Source: Mammaliicoccus lentus | GTDB lineage: Bacteria; Bacillota; Bacilli; Staphylococcales; Staphylococcaceae | Direction of reading: 5' to 3' | Assembly: GCF_002902755.1 (NCBI RefSeq) | Contig: NZ_PPRS01000013.1 | Location: forward strand, 1 to 64,000 | Length of the DNA stretch: 64,000 bases | Shown: piece after piece, positions 16,645 through 24,435 of the stretch | Position numbering within the stretch: position 1 is the first letter of the stretch | Layout: each line of letters begins with the position of its first letter | Notes under the pieces: model-generated | The model's input: the letters and a program-made list of their open reading frames with translations, nothing else | Told to the model about the DNA's origin: nothing | The model's database searches: none | Position numbers and translations under genes: made by a program

Positions 16645-17485
16645 ATTTTAATGAATCTTGTATTTCTTTAATTTCTTCTTGTTTTAAATCAACTACAATT
16701 TCTCCGTCTTTAGTGTCTTCTTTCAGAGCTTCTTTCGCTTCTTCTGAATGGTATAGCTCAGCAACTCTTTTTAAAGTTTTATTATCTTTATCTTTTGTAT
16801 TTGCAGCTATAAAGTTGATATATGGTTTAGCAGCATTTGCATCTGGGTTTTCTGAATAGATAGGGTCTTTCTTAGGATTTAATCCTGCTTTAGATGCAAC
16901 ACCATTATTTATAACAGCGATATCTACTTCATCTAACGCTCTAGCTGTTTGTTGAGCATCGACTGCTTTAATATTTAAATTCTTTTTATTTTCAACTATA
17001 TCTTTAGGACCACCATCTAATCCAAAGTCTTTCTTCAATTTAATATACCCTGCTTTTTCTAATAATTTTAAAGCTCTAGCTTGATTAGAAACGTCGTTTG
17101 GTATAACAACTTTAGCACCGTCTTTTAAATTTTTAATATCTTTTATTTGATTAGAATAAATACCCAGTGGAGCGAACACAGTTGTTCTAATTGGTGTGAT
17201 TTCTGTTCCTTTATTTGCTCTTTGGAATTGATCTAAAAATGCAAAATGTTGGAATGAGTTTAAATCAATATCACCGTCTGACAATGCTTTATTGGGAACG
17301 TTATAATCCGAAAATTGTTTAACCTCTACATTAATATCTTCTTTTTTAGCTAATTCTGCTACTTTATCCCATACAGCAGTATCATTTGAAGCGATACCCA
17401 CTGTTACCTTTTTATCATCTTTTTTATCACCACATGCTGCTAATAGTAAAACTAATGTCATTAATAATGTTAATACTTTTTTCAT
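16643..17485 (-). CDS. metQ: MetQ, methionine-binding lipoprotein of the ABC importer
   Basis: A 280-residue solute-binding lipoprotein (NlpA/MetQ family). The signal peptide ends in the lipobox L-L-A-A-C with lipidated Cys18. The mature part has the K-V-T-V-G-I-A-S start and a F-Q-H-F-A-F-L-D segment common in MetQ. It captures D/L-methionine or Met-containing peptides for the MetNP complex encoded just upstream. A SAM riboswitch and terminator lie between metP and metQ, so metQ has its own methionine-dependent control rather than simple read-through from metN. Confidence 0.88.
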   Translation of the reverse strand: MKKVLTLLMTLVLLLAACGDKKDDKKVTVGIASNDTAVWDKVAELAKKEDINVEVKQFSDYNVPNKALSDGDIDLNSFQHFAFLDQFQRANKGTEITPIRTTVFAPLGIYSNQIKDIKNLKDGAKVVIPNDVSNQARALKLLEKAGYIKLKKDFGLDGGPKDIVENKKNLNIKAVDAQQTARALDEVDIAVINNGVASKAGLNPKKDPIYSENPDANAAKPYINFIAANTKDKDNKTLKRVAELYHSEEAKEALKEDTKDGEIVVDLKQEEIKEIQDSLK

Positions 17486-17518
17486 TTTATTCGCTCCTTT
17501 TCTTATGTATATAAATAG

Positions 17519-17550
17519 AAATCCCTTTTAAGCTTAGCTCAAAAGGGATT
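17519..17550 (-). terminator. Riboswitch-controlled terminator before metQ
   Basis: The AATCCCTTTT/AAAAGGGATT stem on the minus strand is followed by a T-rich tract, immediately 3' of the SAM aptamer. Confidence 0.8.
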
Positions 17551-17657
17551 AACTTTATCTGCCAAGTTTAAAACTTGATGGATTTAGCACAGTTCTCTTT
17601 ATAGAGTCCGCTGCTGAGATTTCATCGGGCCATATCCCTCAATCTCTCTTGATAATT
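17543..17657 (-). ncRNA. SAM (S-box) riboswitch controlling metQ
   Basis: Read on the minus strand, the region has the S-box core: AAGAGAGATTGAGGGA, then TGGCCCGATGAAATCTCAGC, then the P3/P4 stems (GACTCTATAAAGAGAACTG is imperfect) and a closing GATAAAG. These match the S-box (SAM-I) consensus, with a terminator just downstream. High SAM should stop transcription into metQ. Confidence 0.88.
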
Positions 17658-17711
17658 TTTATTTGATTAATTCTGATAATACCTATCATATTACTCTAAG
17701 TCAATACTTTT

Positions 17712-18371
17712 TTAACTTCTTCTTACAATTTTAGACAATACATTACCTAAAGATTGGATAAGTTGTACCATAATGACTAGAATAACGACCGTAATAACAA
17801 TAACAATTGTATCAAAACGTTGATAACCATAAGCTAAAGCTAAGTCACCAATACCGCCTCCACCTACTGCACCGGCCATCGCTGTAGCACCAATTAAACC
17901 GATAATAGATGTTGTTAATGCTAGAATTAAAGACCCTAGTGCTTCAGGTAATAAGAAATGTCGAATAATTTGAAACGGTGATGCTCCCATAGAATGTGCC
18001 GCTTCTATGACGCCTGAATTCACTTCTAACAGTGAGTTCTCTACTAATCTTGCAATGTAAGGCGCAACATAGACTGTTAAAGGTACTATTGCTGCAGAAG
18101 TTCCAATAGATGTACCCACAATCATTTTAGTAAAAGGTACAATAGCAATAAGTAAAATAATAAACGGTACCGAACGGAATATATTAATAACTGGATTTAG
18201 CACATGATATATAAAAGCATTTGGCCAAATACCATTCTTTCTAGTTATAACAAGTAAAATACCTAAAGGAATACCAATTAATGCACCGATTACTAAAGAA
18301 ACAGTAACCATGTATAGCGTTTGGTATATAGCGTCATATAGTTGAGATGAATCTAAAGATGATCCAAACAT
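17712..18371 (-). CDS. metP: MetP (MetI), methionine ABC importer permease
   Basis: A 219-residue inner-membrane protein with about five helices and the EAA-loop motif E-A-A-H-S-M-G-A-S-P-F-Q-I-I (about 124-137) that docks on the ATPase. It forms the channel of the MetNPQ transporter. Its start codon overlaps the metN stop by 1 bp (TAATG on the minus strand), so the two are translationally coupled. The order metN-metP-metQ is the usual one. Length and motif fit the MetI family well. Confidence 0.88.
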   Translation of the reverse strand: MFGSSLDSSQLYDAIYQTLYMVTVSLVIGALIGIPLGILLVITRKNGIWPNAFIYHVLNPVINIFRSVPFIILLIAIVPFTKMIVGTSIGTSAAIVPLTVYVAPYIARLVENSLLEVNSGVIEAAHSMGASPFQIIRHFLLPEALGSLILALTTSIIGLIGATAMAGAVGGGGIGDLALAYGYQRFDTIVIVITVVILVIMVQLIQSLGNVLSKIVRRS

Positions 18372-19390
18372 TATGCTTCAACCTCCTCATATTCAATATT
18401 TAAATCTGTTAAATACTGAAAACTATTTTGAATTGCTTCTTGTTCTCCATTCAGACGTAGTGTTAAATAACCTACTGGTGTACCTTGAATGTCTGACATT
18501 GATGCAAACAGTATATTTATTTGTACGTGGAATTTAGTGATTAAATCATTGATAATACTATGTGTCACTTGTTCACCATCTATGTATAATTTAATGTCTG
18601 TAGCAGTTTTATCTTCAGGAATAAGTTTTCTTAAGTTTGAAGATATATCTGTAGTTATCACAGTTGATACAAAGTTTTTAGCAGTTGATGTTTGGGGGTG
18701 ACTAAACACATCTAATACAGGACCAATTTCAATAACTTCACCATTTTCCATAACCGCTACTTTATTGCATATTTGTTGGATAACACTCATTTCATGTGTA
18801 ATTAATAATATTGTGACTCCAAATTGTTCGTTAACTCTCTTTAGCAGTTTTAAAATTGAATCTGTAGTTGCAGGATCAAGCGCACTTGTTGCCTCATCAC
18901 ATAATAAGATTTTAGGATCTGTAACTAATGCTCTAGCAATTGCTACTCTTTGTTTTTGACCACCTGATAATTCATTTGGATATTGTTTACCTTTGTCTTC
19001 TAAACCAACAAATTCAAGCAATTCATTCACTTTATCTTTAATGTCATTTTTATTTTTACCTTGTAAAATTAAAGGCATAGCTACGTTATTAAAAACTGTC
19101 TTTGAATTTAACAAGTTAAAATGTTGAAATATCATTCCTATATTTTTCTTAATGACTTGTAACTTTTTCTTCGAATATTTATTCACATCATGACCGTCTA
19201 CTAATACTTCTCCAGATGTCTTTTCTTCTAATACATTCACTAACCTAATTAAAGTACTCTTCCCCGCACCGCTATATCCGATAACACCGAATATATCTTG
19301 CTCTTCTACTTTAAAACTTACATCTTTAAGTGCTTGTATTTCAGAATTCTTTTGTTGGAAAATTTTATTCACATTTTTAAATTCTATCAT
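18371..19390 (-). CDS. metN: MetN, methionine ABC importer ATP-binding protein
   Basis: A 339-residue ATPase with Walker A G-Y-S-G-A-G-K-S-T (about 38-46), ABC signature L-S-G-G-Q (about 141), Walker B I-L-L-C-D-E-A-T (about 162), and a C-terminal NIL domain (about 265-339) that senses methionine. The start was set at the ATG at 19390, which has a GGAAGGG ribosome site. An in-frame ATG at 19471 would add 27 residues foreign to the family. No S-box is visible upstream of metN. Confidence 0.9.
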   Translation of the reverse strand: MIEFKNVNKIFQQKNSEIQALKDVSFKVEEQDIFGVIGYSGAGKSTLIRLVNVLEEKTSGEVLVDGHDVNKYSKKKLQVIKKNIGMIFQHFNLLNSKTVFNNVAMPLILQGKNKNDIKDKVNELLEFVGLEDKGKQYPNELSGGQKQRVAIARALVTDPKILLCDEATSALDPATTDSILKLLKRVNEQFGVTILLITHEMSVIQQICNKVAVMENGEVIEIGPVLDVFSHPQTSTAKNFVSTVITTDISSNLRKLIPEDKTATDIKLYIDGEQVTHSIINDLITKFHVQINILFASMSDIQGTPVGYLTLRLNGEQEAIQNSFQYLTDLNIEYEEVEA

Positions 19391-19553
19391 AACATTTATC
19401 CCTTCCGAATTCTTATTATTATGATAAGAATTATATTGATGTTTACCTTTAACGTCAATACTTATAATCAAACTTTTCTAAATATTCATATATCTATATT
19501 GTATTTTTTCTCTTAAATACTTTATTCACATTTTCTTGATGAATTTTTATTAA

Positions 19554-19567
19554 TGTAAGCGTTATCA
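19554..19567 (+). promoter_or_regulatory. Catabolite-responsive element (cre) for the symporter pair
   Basis: TGTAAGCGTTATCA matches the cre consensus TGWAANCGNTNWCA at every position. It lies just upstream of the -35 box of the promoter at 19576-19604, so CcpA is expected to control the acetate-type symporter genes. Confidence 0.75.
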
Positions 19568-19575
19568 ATAAAATA

Positions 19576-19604
19576 TTGACAACTTTGTGAACAATCAATA
19601 AAAT
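19576..19604 (+). promoter_or_regulatory. Sigma-A promoter for the DUF485/symporter genes
   Basis: TTGACA (19576-19581), a 17-bp spacer and TAAAAT (19599-19604) form a near-consensus vegetative promoter about 50 bp before the first start codon. Confidence 0.75.
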
Positions 19605-19652
19605 GAAACTTAAGATGTATTTTTACATCCAAAAAACAAGGGGGTTATAAGT

Positions 19653-19964
19653 ATGGCTGAGCATGATTTCAAGCGTTTAGCAGCAGATCCAAAGTTTAAA
19701 GAACTTGTGAAAAAAAGAAATAACTTTATATTTCCTATATCTATATTCTTTATTTTTGCTACACTGCTATTTCCAGTATTGACTGGATATACAAATATCT
19801 TGAATAATATTGCATTTTGGAATATCTCTTGGGCATGGATTTACGCATTATTATTATTCATTATGGTATGGACTCTTGTCACTTTATATATGCGTAAAGC
19901 TAAATCTTTTGATAAAGATGCTGAAGCATTATTAATGGCGCATAGAGAGGGGCAAAACAAATGA
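19653..19964 (+). CDS. DUF485 membrane protein (YjcH-like)
   Basis: A 103-residue protein with two membrane helices (about 25-45 and 58-82) and a charged N terminus, the pattern of DUF485. It overlaps the downstream symporter by 4 bp (ATGA). DUF485 genes are regularly paired with acetate/solute:cation symporters such as ActP, so a partner role in uptake is likely. A GGGGG ribosome site precedes the ATG. A perfect cre and a strong promoter lie upstream. Confidence 0.8.
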   Translation: MAEHDFKRLAADPKFKELVKKRNNFIFPISIFFIFATLLFPVLTGYTNILNNIAFWNISWAWIYALLLFIMVWTLVTLYMRKAKSFDKDAEALLMAHREGQNK

Positions 19965-21508
19965 ATGTAATTGTCGTCGTTATGTTTATACTATTTGTTA
20001 GTATTACATTGTTTATTACATATTTTGCATCTAAAAGAACGCAATCAGCAAATGACTTTTATACTGCTGGAGGCGGGTTAACAGGTTGGCAAAATGGGTT
20101 AGCAATTGCTGGTGATTACTTATCAGCTGCATCATTTTTAGGTATAGCGGGTGCCATCGCATTATGGGGATTTGATGGTTTCTTCTATAGTATCGGTTAT
20201 TTAACCGCGTATCTCATTGTGTTATACATTGTTGCAGAGCCTTTAAGAAACTTAGGTAAATATACTTTAGCAGATATGATTGCTGCACGATTTGAGCTAA
20301 AAAAAGTTAGAGCAATGGCAGCAGTATCTTCCATTACTATTGTTATTTTCTATATGTTAGCTCAATTAGTTGGAGCTGGTGCACTTATTCAATTGCTATT
20401 CGGTATACCTTATACACTTGCTGTTATTTTGGTCGGTATCATGATGACAATTTATGTATTGTTTGGTGGTATGACTGCAACAAGTTGGGTTCAAATGGTT
20501 AAAGCTGTATTACTTATGATTGGTACTATTATTATTTCATTTTTAGTGCTATTACATTTTAATTTCAATCTTTCTACTATGTTTGGTGAAATGCACAATA
20601 TTAAATCACCTGCTTTTAAAAGTGAATTTATCAACCCTGGCTCACAAGGTAAACCGCCTTTAGATAATATCTCACTAATTATTGCTTTACTATTTGGTAC
20701 AGCAGGTTTACCTCACATACTGATGCGATTCTTTACAGTTAAAGATGCCAAAACAGCAAGATCTTCTGTAATGTGGGCAACATGGATTATTGGTATATTT
20801 TATATTTTAACGATATTACTAGGATTTGGTGCGGCTGCATTATTAACACGTGAAGAAATCATAAACGCTAACCCTGCTGGTAATATGGCAGCCCCATTAT
20901 TAGCTGCAAAGTTAGGCGGAGACTTCTTAATGTCATTTGTTTCAGCCGTAGCATTTGCTACGATATTAGCAGTAGTAGCTGGATTAGTATTGACTGGAGC
21001 ATCTGCTTTCGCGCATGATATTTACGGGCAAGTTATAAAAAAAGGGAAAATTAGTGAGCGTGAGCAAATGAAAGCAGCAAAATTAGCATCATTAGCGGTT
21101 TCAGTTGTATCTATTATACTAGCCTTATTTGCACAGAATTTAAATGTAGCGTTCTTAGTATCATTAGCATTCTGTGTCGCAGCAAGCGCAAATTTACCTG
21201 TTATTATATTCACAATATTTTGGAAGAGATTTAATACTCATGGTGCAATTACTGGTATAGCTGTTGGCTTAATTGTGTCACTTGTACTCGTAATATTAAG
21301 TCCAAATGTCATGAACCCAGAAGGAACAGCATTTATTACAATGTCACCAATATTCCCATTATCAAACCCTGCAATCATATCAGTTCCAGCAGGATTTATT
21401 GGTGCATTTTTAGGGACTTTCTTAGGCAAATCAGAATCTCATGATAAATTCCAAGAAGTGCAAGTTAAATCAGCGACAGGCATTTCAACTTCAGATATTT
21501 CACATTAA
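19961..21508 (+). CDS. Cation:solute (acetate-type) symporter, ActP-like
   Basis: A 515-residue sodium:solute symporter with about 13 helices. The N-terminal F-Y-T-A-G-G-G-L-T-G-W-Q-N-G and G-D-Y-L-S-A-A-S-F-L-G segments (about 32-63) are typical of the ActP/acetate permease branch, as is the pairing with a DUF485 gene. It probably imports acetate or another short carboxylate. CcpA control through the upstream cre fits use of overflow acetate after sugar is exhausted. Alternative: pyruvate or another monocarboxylate. The gene ends in a composite repeat/terminator. Confidence 0.85.
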   Translation: MNVIVVVMFILFVSITLFITYFASKRTQSANDFYTAGGGLTGWQNGLAIAGDYLSAASFLGIAGAIALWGFDGFFYSIGYLTAYLIVLYIVAEPLRNLGKYTLADMIAARFELKKVRAMAAVSSITIVIFYMLAQLVGAGALIQLLFGIPYTLAVILVGIMMTIYVLFGGMTATSWVQMVKAVLLMIGTIIISFLVLLHFNFNLSTMFGEMHNIKSPAFKSEFINPGSQGKPPLDNISLIIALLFGTAGLPHILMRFFTVKDAKTARSSVMWATWIIGIFYILTILLGFGAAALLTREEIINANPAGNMAAPLLAAKLGGDFLMSFVSAVAFATILAVVAGLVLTGASAFAHDIYGQVIKKGKISEREQMKAAKLASLAVSVVSIILALFAQNLNVAFLVSLAFCVAASANLPVIIFTIFWKRFNTHGAITGIAVGLIVSLVLVILSPNVMNPEGTAFITMSPIFPLSNPAIISVPAGFIGAFLGTFLGKSESHDKFQEVQVKSATGISTSDISH

Positions 21509-21530
21509 AAATCAGTTCAGTTATGTTAAA

Positions 21531-21564
21531 AGAGTCTGGGACATAAATAATTGTCCCAGACTCT
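21531..21564 (+). terminator. Terminator after the symporter, first part of a composite repeat
   Basis: The arms AGAGTCTGGGACA/TGTCCCAGACTCT are perfect over 13 bp and are followed by a T run. The same hairpin type occurs at 33696, 23921, 44381 and 50977. Confidence 0.85.
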
Positions 21565-21572
21565 CTTTTTGT

Positions 21573-21696
21573 ATTGGCAGTAGCTGACTGGTATGAGAAT
21601 GCGCTTATAACAAGTTTTTTTCTTACCTAGTCATCCTTGCCGAGGTGGGACTACGAAATCTTTTTAATAAAATGAGATTTCTGTCCCACTCCCTTT
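21573..21696 (+). repeat. 124-bp dispersed intergenic repeat, copy 1
   Basis: It begins with GGCAGTAGCTGACTGG and ends with the palindromic core GTGGGACTACGAAATCT...AGATTTCTGTCCCAC. A second copy of the same 124-bp length is at 33737-33860, also right after a terminator hairpin of the same type. Confidence 0.8.
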
Positions 21697-21724
21697 CTTA
21701 ATTTTTAATTAGCCTATTCATAAA

Positions 21725-22861
21725 TTATTTTAATTTCGCTTTTTGTAAAAATTTAACTTTTTTACTTAATGATTTTGAAGACATAGATTTCAGCATTTTA
21801 TTTCTCATTTTTATTTTCATCGTATTGGATGCCTGTCCAGCTTTTCCAATTTTCCTAGATTTTTTAATTACTTTTCTAGTGTGCTTAACTCTTAGTTTAT
21901 TGTATCTTTTTAATGCTGCATCAACGTCTTTTTCTTTTAATAAGTTGGTTAAAGTAACAGCATCTTCAATAGCTTGTCCTGCTCCTTGTCCCATATTTGG
22001 CGTCGTTGCATGAGCTGCATCACCTAATAATACTACTCTTCCTGAAATGAATGATTTTAATGGTGTAAGGTCATACATATCATGGTGCAAAATACCAAGT
22101 TCTTCTTGAGCGTCTAATACATTACGTACTTTATCAGGATATTGATTAAAATATGCTTGAAGATGAGGCTTTTCGAATGATTTAAACTGTAAATCGTTCT
22201 CTTTGGCATTCATTGTACAGAACCAATATAATTCGTCATCCTTTAAAGGTACAATTCCAAATCTACCTTTATGTCCCCAATATTCTAATGCAGTAGTTCG
22301 ATCAATATTCAAGTTTTCATTTACAACGCCTCTGAAACAAGTATACCCTGCGTATTTAGGTTCAGATTTTGGTTGAATTTGTTTCCTAATATTTGAATTC
22401 AAGCCATCTGCTGCGATAACTAAATCAGCTTCTGCTTCTTGCCCATTTTCAAAATATAACCTTATATTATCTGGAGTTTGTTTAAATTCTTTTAATTTAT
22501 AATCTAAATTTATACGTTCTGGAGGTACATGTGTTTTTAATATTTCATGCAAAACACTTCTATGAATTGTTATATTTTGTTCTTCATCTTGGTTCATTTT
22601 TAAAGTGTTTAAAAATGAATCTAAATTAGTTCGAATTTCGATTTTGTTAAGGGCTTGTCCTTCTTGTTCAATTGCATATGTCATTTTGTAAGGCTTTAAT
22701 GCTTTTAGTACATTGCTTCCAATGCCTATCCCAGCACCTACTTGATTCAAGTCATTTCTTTTTTCATAAACTTGTACATCATGCCCCGTTTGATAAAGTA
22801 AACCAGCAGCAGTTAAGCCACCTATTCCCCCACCAATTACTGCTATTTTCATTTTGTTCAC
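21725..22861 (-). CDS. FAD-dependent monooxygenase (salicylate/3-hydroxybenzoate hydroxylase-like)
   Basis: A 378-residue flavoprotein of the PHBH-type group A monooxygenases. It has the N-terminal FAD motif V-I-G-G-G-I-G-G-L-T-A (about 7-17), a D-G-L-N-S-N-I-R-K motif (about 155-163) and the second FAD motif V-V-L-L-G-D-A-A-H-A-T-T-P (about 275-287). It would hydroxylate an aromatic or similar substrate with NAD(P)H and O2. The C terminus is basic (K-S-M-S-S-K-S-L-S-K-K). It stands alone with no aromatic-degradation genes nearby, so the substrate is open. Confidence 0.82.
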   Translation of the reverse strand: MNKMKIAVIGGGIGGLTAAGLLYQTGHDVQVYEKRNDLNQVGAGIGIGSNVLKALKPYKMTYAIEQEGQALNKIEIRTNLDSFLNTLKMNQDEEQNITIHRSVLHEILKTHVPPERINLDYKLKEFKQTPDNIRLYFENGQEAEADLVIAADGLNSNIRKQIQPKSEPKYAGYTCFRGVVNENLNIDRTTALEYWGHKGRFGIVPLKDDELYWFCTMNAKENDLQFKSFEKPHLQAYFNQYPDKVRNVLDAQEELGILHHDMYDLTPLKSFISGRVVLLGDAAHATTPNMGQGAGQAIEDAVTLTNLLKEKDVDAALKRYNKLRVKHTRKVIKKSRKIGKAGQASNTMKIKMRNKMLKSMSSKSLSKKVKFLQKAKLK

Positions 22862-22961
22862 TACTTTCTTTAAAATAAAAATCTTTACTTCTCAATTATA
22901 ATTAATATAACTATATTTTAACATGAAGTCATTACGATAAATAACCCCAGTTCAATTAATA

Positions 22962-22998
22962 AACCCCAAAAGTTAAATTATTAGTAACTTTCGGGGTT
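22962..22998 (-). terminator. Terminator after the glucosaminidase gene
   Basis: The AACCCCAAAAGTTA/TAACTTTCGGGGTT arms (one mismatch) lie 34 bp downstream of the stop of the minus-strand glucosaminidase gene. Confidence 0.75.
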
Positions 22999-23031
22999 CT
23001 TATTATCAATATTAAGAACTAGAGTTATCTA

Positions 23032-23817
23032 TTATTTATAATAATCTTTATATATTTCAGCTTTCTTTAAATCATGTTTATCATAATAACTTTCCATAAT
23101 CTTACCAATACTTGTCGCCCAGTTCACATCAGTCGCATATAAATGCTGTCCTGGATTGTAAGGATTCCACCTCATTTTGTATAAAGTATCTTGTCCATTA
23201 TCTAGATAATCTTTCCTTACAAATCTTGCGCCACCATCTATTGCTTTTTCAGGTGAAGTCCACCCCTTCTTACGCGCATAACTGCTTCCTGTTTCAACTG
23301 CGTCTTGATCAAAAGCACCAATGCCATAAAAGTTATAAAAAGTTTTTCCATTGGACATTTTAACACCGCTAGCCAACTCAGAATTGCCGTTTCCAGTTTC
23401 TATGAAAGCATGACTTAATAAATAAATAATATTAATATTATACTTATCTTGTGCGTTTAAAAATGCTTTTTCTTTACCTTTCAAAACACCTTTATCTTTT
23501 AAAATATCTTTAACTTGTTTTTCAGATATATCAACTTTTTCAGATATATCCATGAATTGTAAATCTGTTTTACTCTTATCAATATCCATATACTTATCGA
23601 TATCTTTCTTATCTGCATACACAAATTTATTATCTTTTTGTGTCACAGCTGGTGAATCACTCTTTGTCTGAATTTCCAAAGCTTCTTCATAAGTATGTGT
23701 TTGATGATTCTTGAAAAAAGGAGACTCGAAAATAATTAATAAAATAATAAATACAAATATAATAATGAGTCCTAATATTAGGGTGAATCTATCTTTCAAA
23801 AAGTTAATGATTCTCAC
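23032..23817 (-). CDS. Membrane-anchored N-acetylglucosaminidase (SagA/SagB type)
   Basis: A 261-residue protein with one N-terminal transmembrane helix (about 12-31) and an outer glucosaminidase domain (about 115-255). The domain shows the catalytic-type motif H-A-F-I-E-T-G-N-G-N-S-E-L-A and the N-F-Y-G-I-G-A-F-D segment of the family. It cuts GlcNAc-MurNAc bonds in nascent peptidoglycan glycan strands. By length and by position next to the formate dehydrogenase genes it resembles the S. aureus SagA-type autolysin homologue, but I cannot separate SagA from SagB with certainty. Confidence 0.82.
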   Translation of the reverse strand: MRIINFLKDRFTLILGLIIIFVFIILLIIFESPFFKNHQTHTYEEALEIQTKSDSPAVTQKDNKFVYADKKDIDKYMDIDKSKTDLQFMDISEKVDISEKQVKDILKDKGVLKGKEKAFLNAQDKYNINIIYLLSHAFIETGNGNSELASGVKMSNGKTFYNFYGIGAFDQDAVETGSSYARKKGWTSPEKAIDGGARFVRKDYLDNGQDTLYKMRWNPYNPGQHLYATDVNWATSIGKIMESYYDKHDLKKAEIYKDYYK

Positions 23818-23920
23818 ACCTTTTCTTTTAATATAACCATATTACGTTATAAACTTATCTTAAAATATAACAAATATCAATAAAACCGTTTATTTTATAT
23901 TTTTAAATAATATAAAAATA

Positions 23921-23952
23921 GAGCCCAGAACAATTATTTATGTCCCGGACTC
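23921..23952 (-). terminator. Terminator after the formate dehydrogenase operon
   Basis: The imperfect GAGTCCGGGACA/TGTTCTGGGCTC stem on the minus strand is followed by TATTTTTATA. It belongs to the GGGACA hairpin family seen at other operon ends. Confidence 0.75.
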
Positions 23953-23964
23953 TCCTTCATTTCA

Positions 23965-24435
23965 TTATTCTTCTCTGCTCATACCTTTTAAGAAATTCAA
24001 CAGCATTGTTATACTGCTATTTATTTCTGGGTCTTTTAATGCGCCTAATAAATCTTTAACTGAAGTTTTATTATTCGAATTGGCTCTATTTGCTACTCTC
24101 ATTCCGTTATTTATCTTTTTCACAAATACAGAAGCTTCTTCTAAATCTAAATCTCCAAACATAAACAATACGTTGCCTATATTATCTAATATACCTTCAT
24201 ACTGTTCTTTATTTAATTCTGTTACAATGTTCCCCGTTATAACTTTTCTTTGAACGATAGCTGCATGTACAGCATCTAATGCTTCTGCTTTTTCTAAAGC
24301 ATCGAGTATATCTATTCCTTTTTCAATAGCAATTTTTTTATCGCTCAATCTTTCTTGCAGGATTTCCATATCCTTTTCAATTTTGTATTCTTTCGGCTCT
24401 TCCATTCGTTTAATGACTCTAATTCTCTCACCCAT
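23965..24435 (-). CDS. DUF1641 protein, formate dehydrogenase partner
   Basis: A 156-residue acidic, helical protein without membrane segments. Its start overlaps the fdhA stop by 1 bp (TAATG), which couples translation. DUF1641 proteins are consistently found next to this class of formate dehydrogenase and probably act as an accessory or electron-transfer linker subunit. No metal-binding cysteines are present, so it is not itself a redox carrier. Confidence 0.8.
   Translation of the reverse strand: MGERIRVIKRMEEPKEYKIEKDMEILQERLSDKKIAIEKGIDILDALEKAEALDAVHAAIVQRKVITGNIVTELNKEQYEGILDNIGNVLFMFGDLDLEEASVFVKKINNGMRVANRANSNNKTSVKDLLGALKDPEINSSITMLLNFLKGMSREE

Noticed and set aside
16643-19390. 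T-box leader for the methionine transporter
   Set aside because: The leader has the S-box core (GGCCCGATGAAA) and no T-box specifier/antiterminator sequence.
19391-19471. N-terminal extension of MetN
   Set aside because: The extra 27 residues do not belong to the family, and the ribosome site lies before 19390.
21573-21696. Miniature insertion element with target duplication
   Set aside because: I see no flanking target-site duplication and no transposase-type terminal repeats. It is better described as an intergenic repeat used at gene ends.
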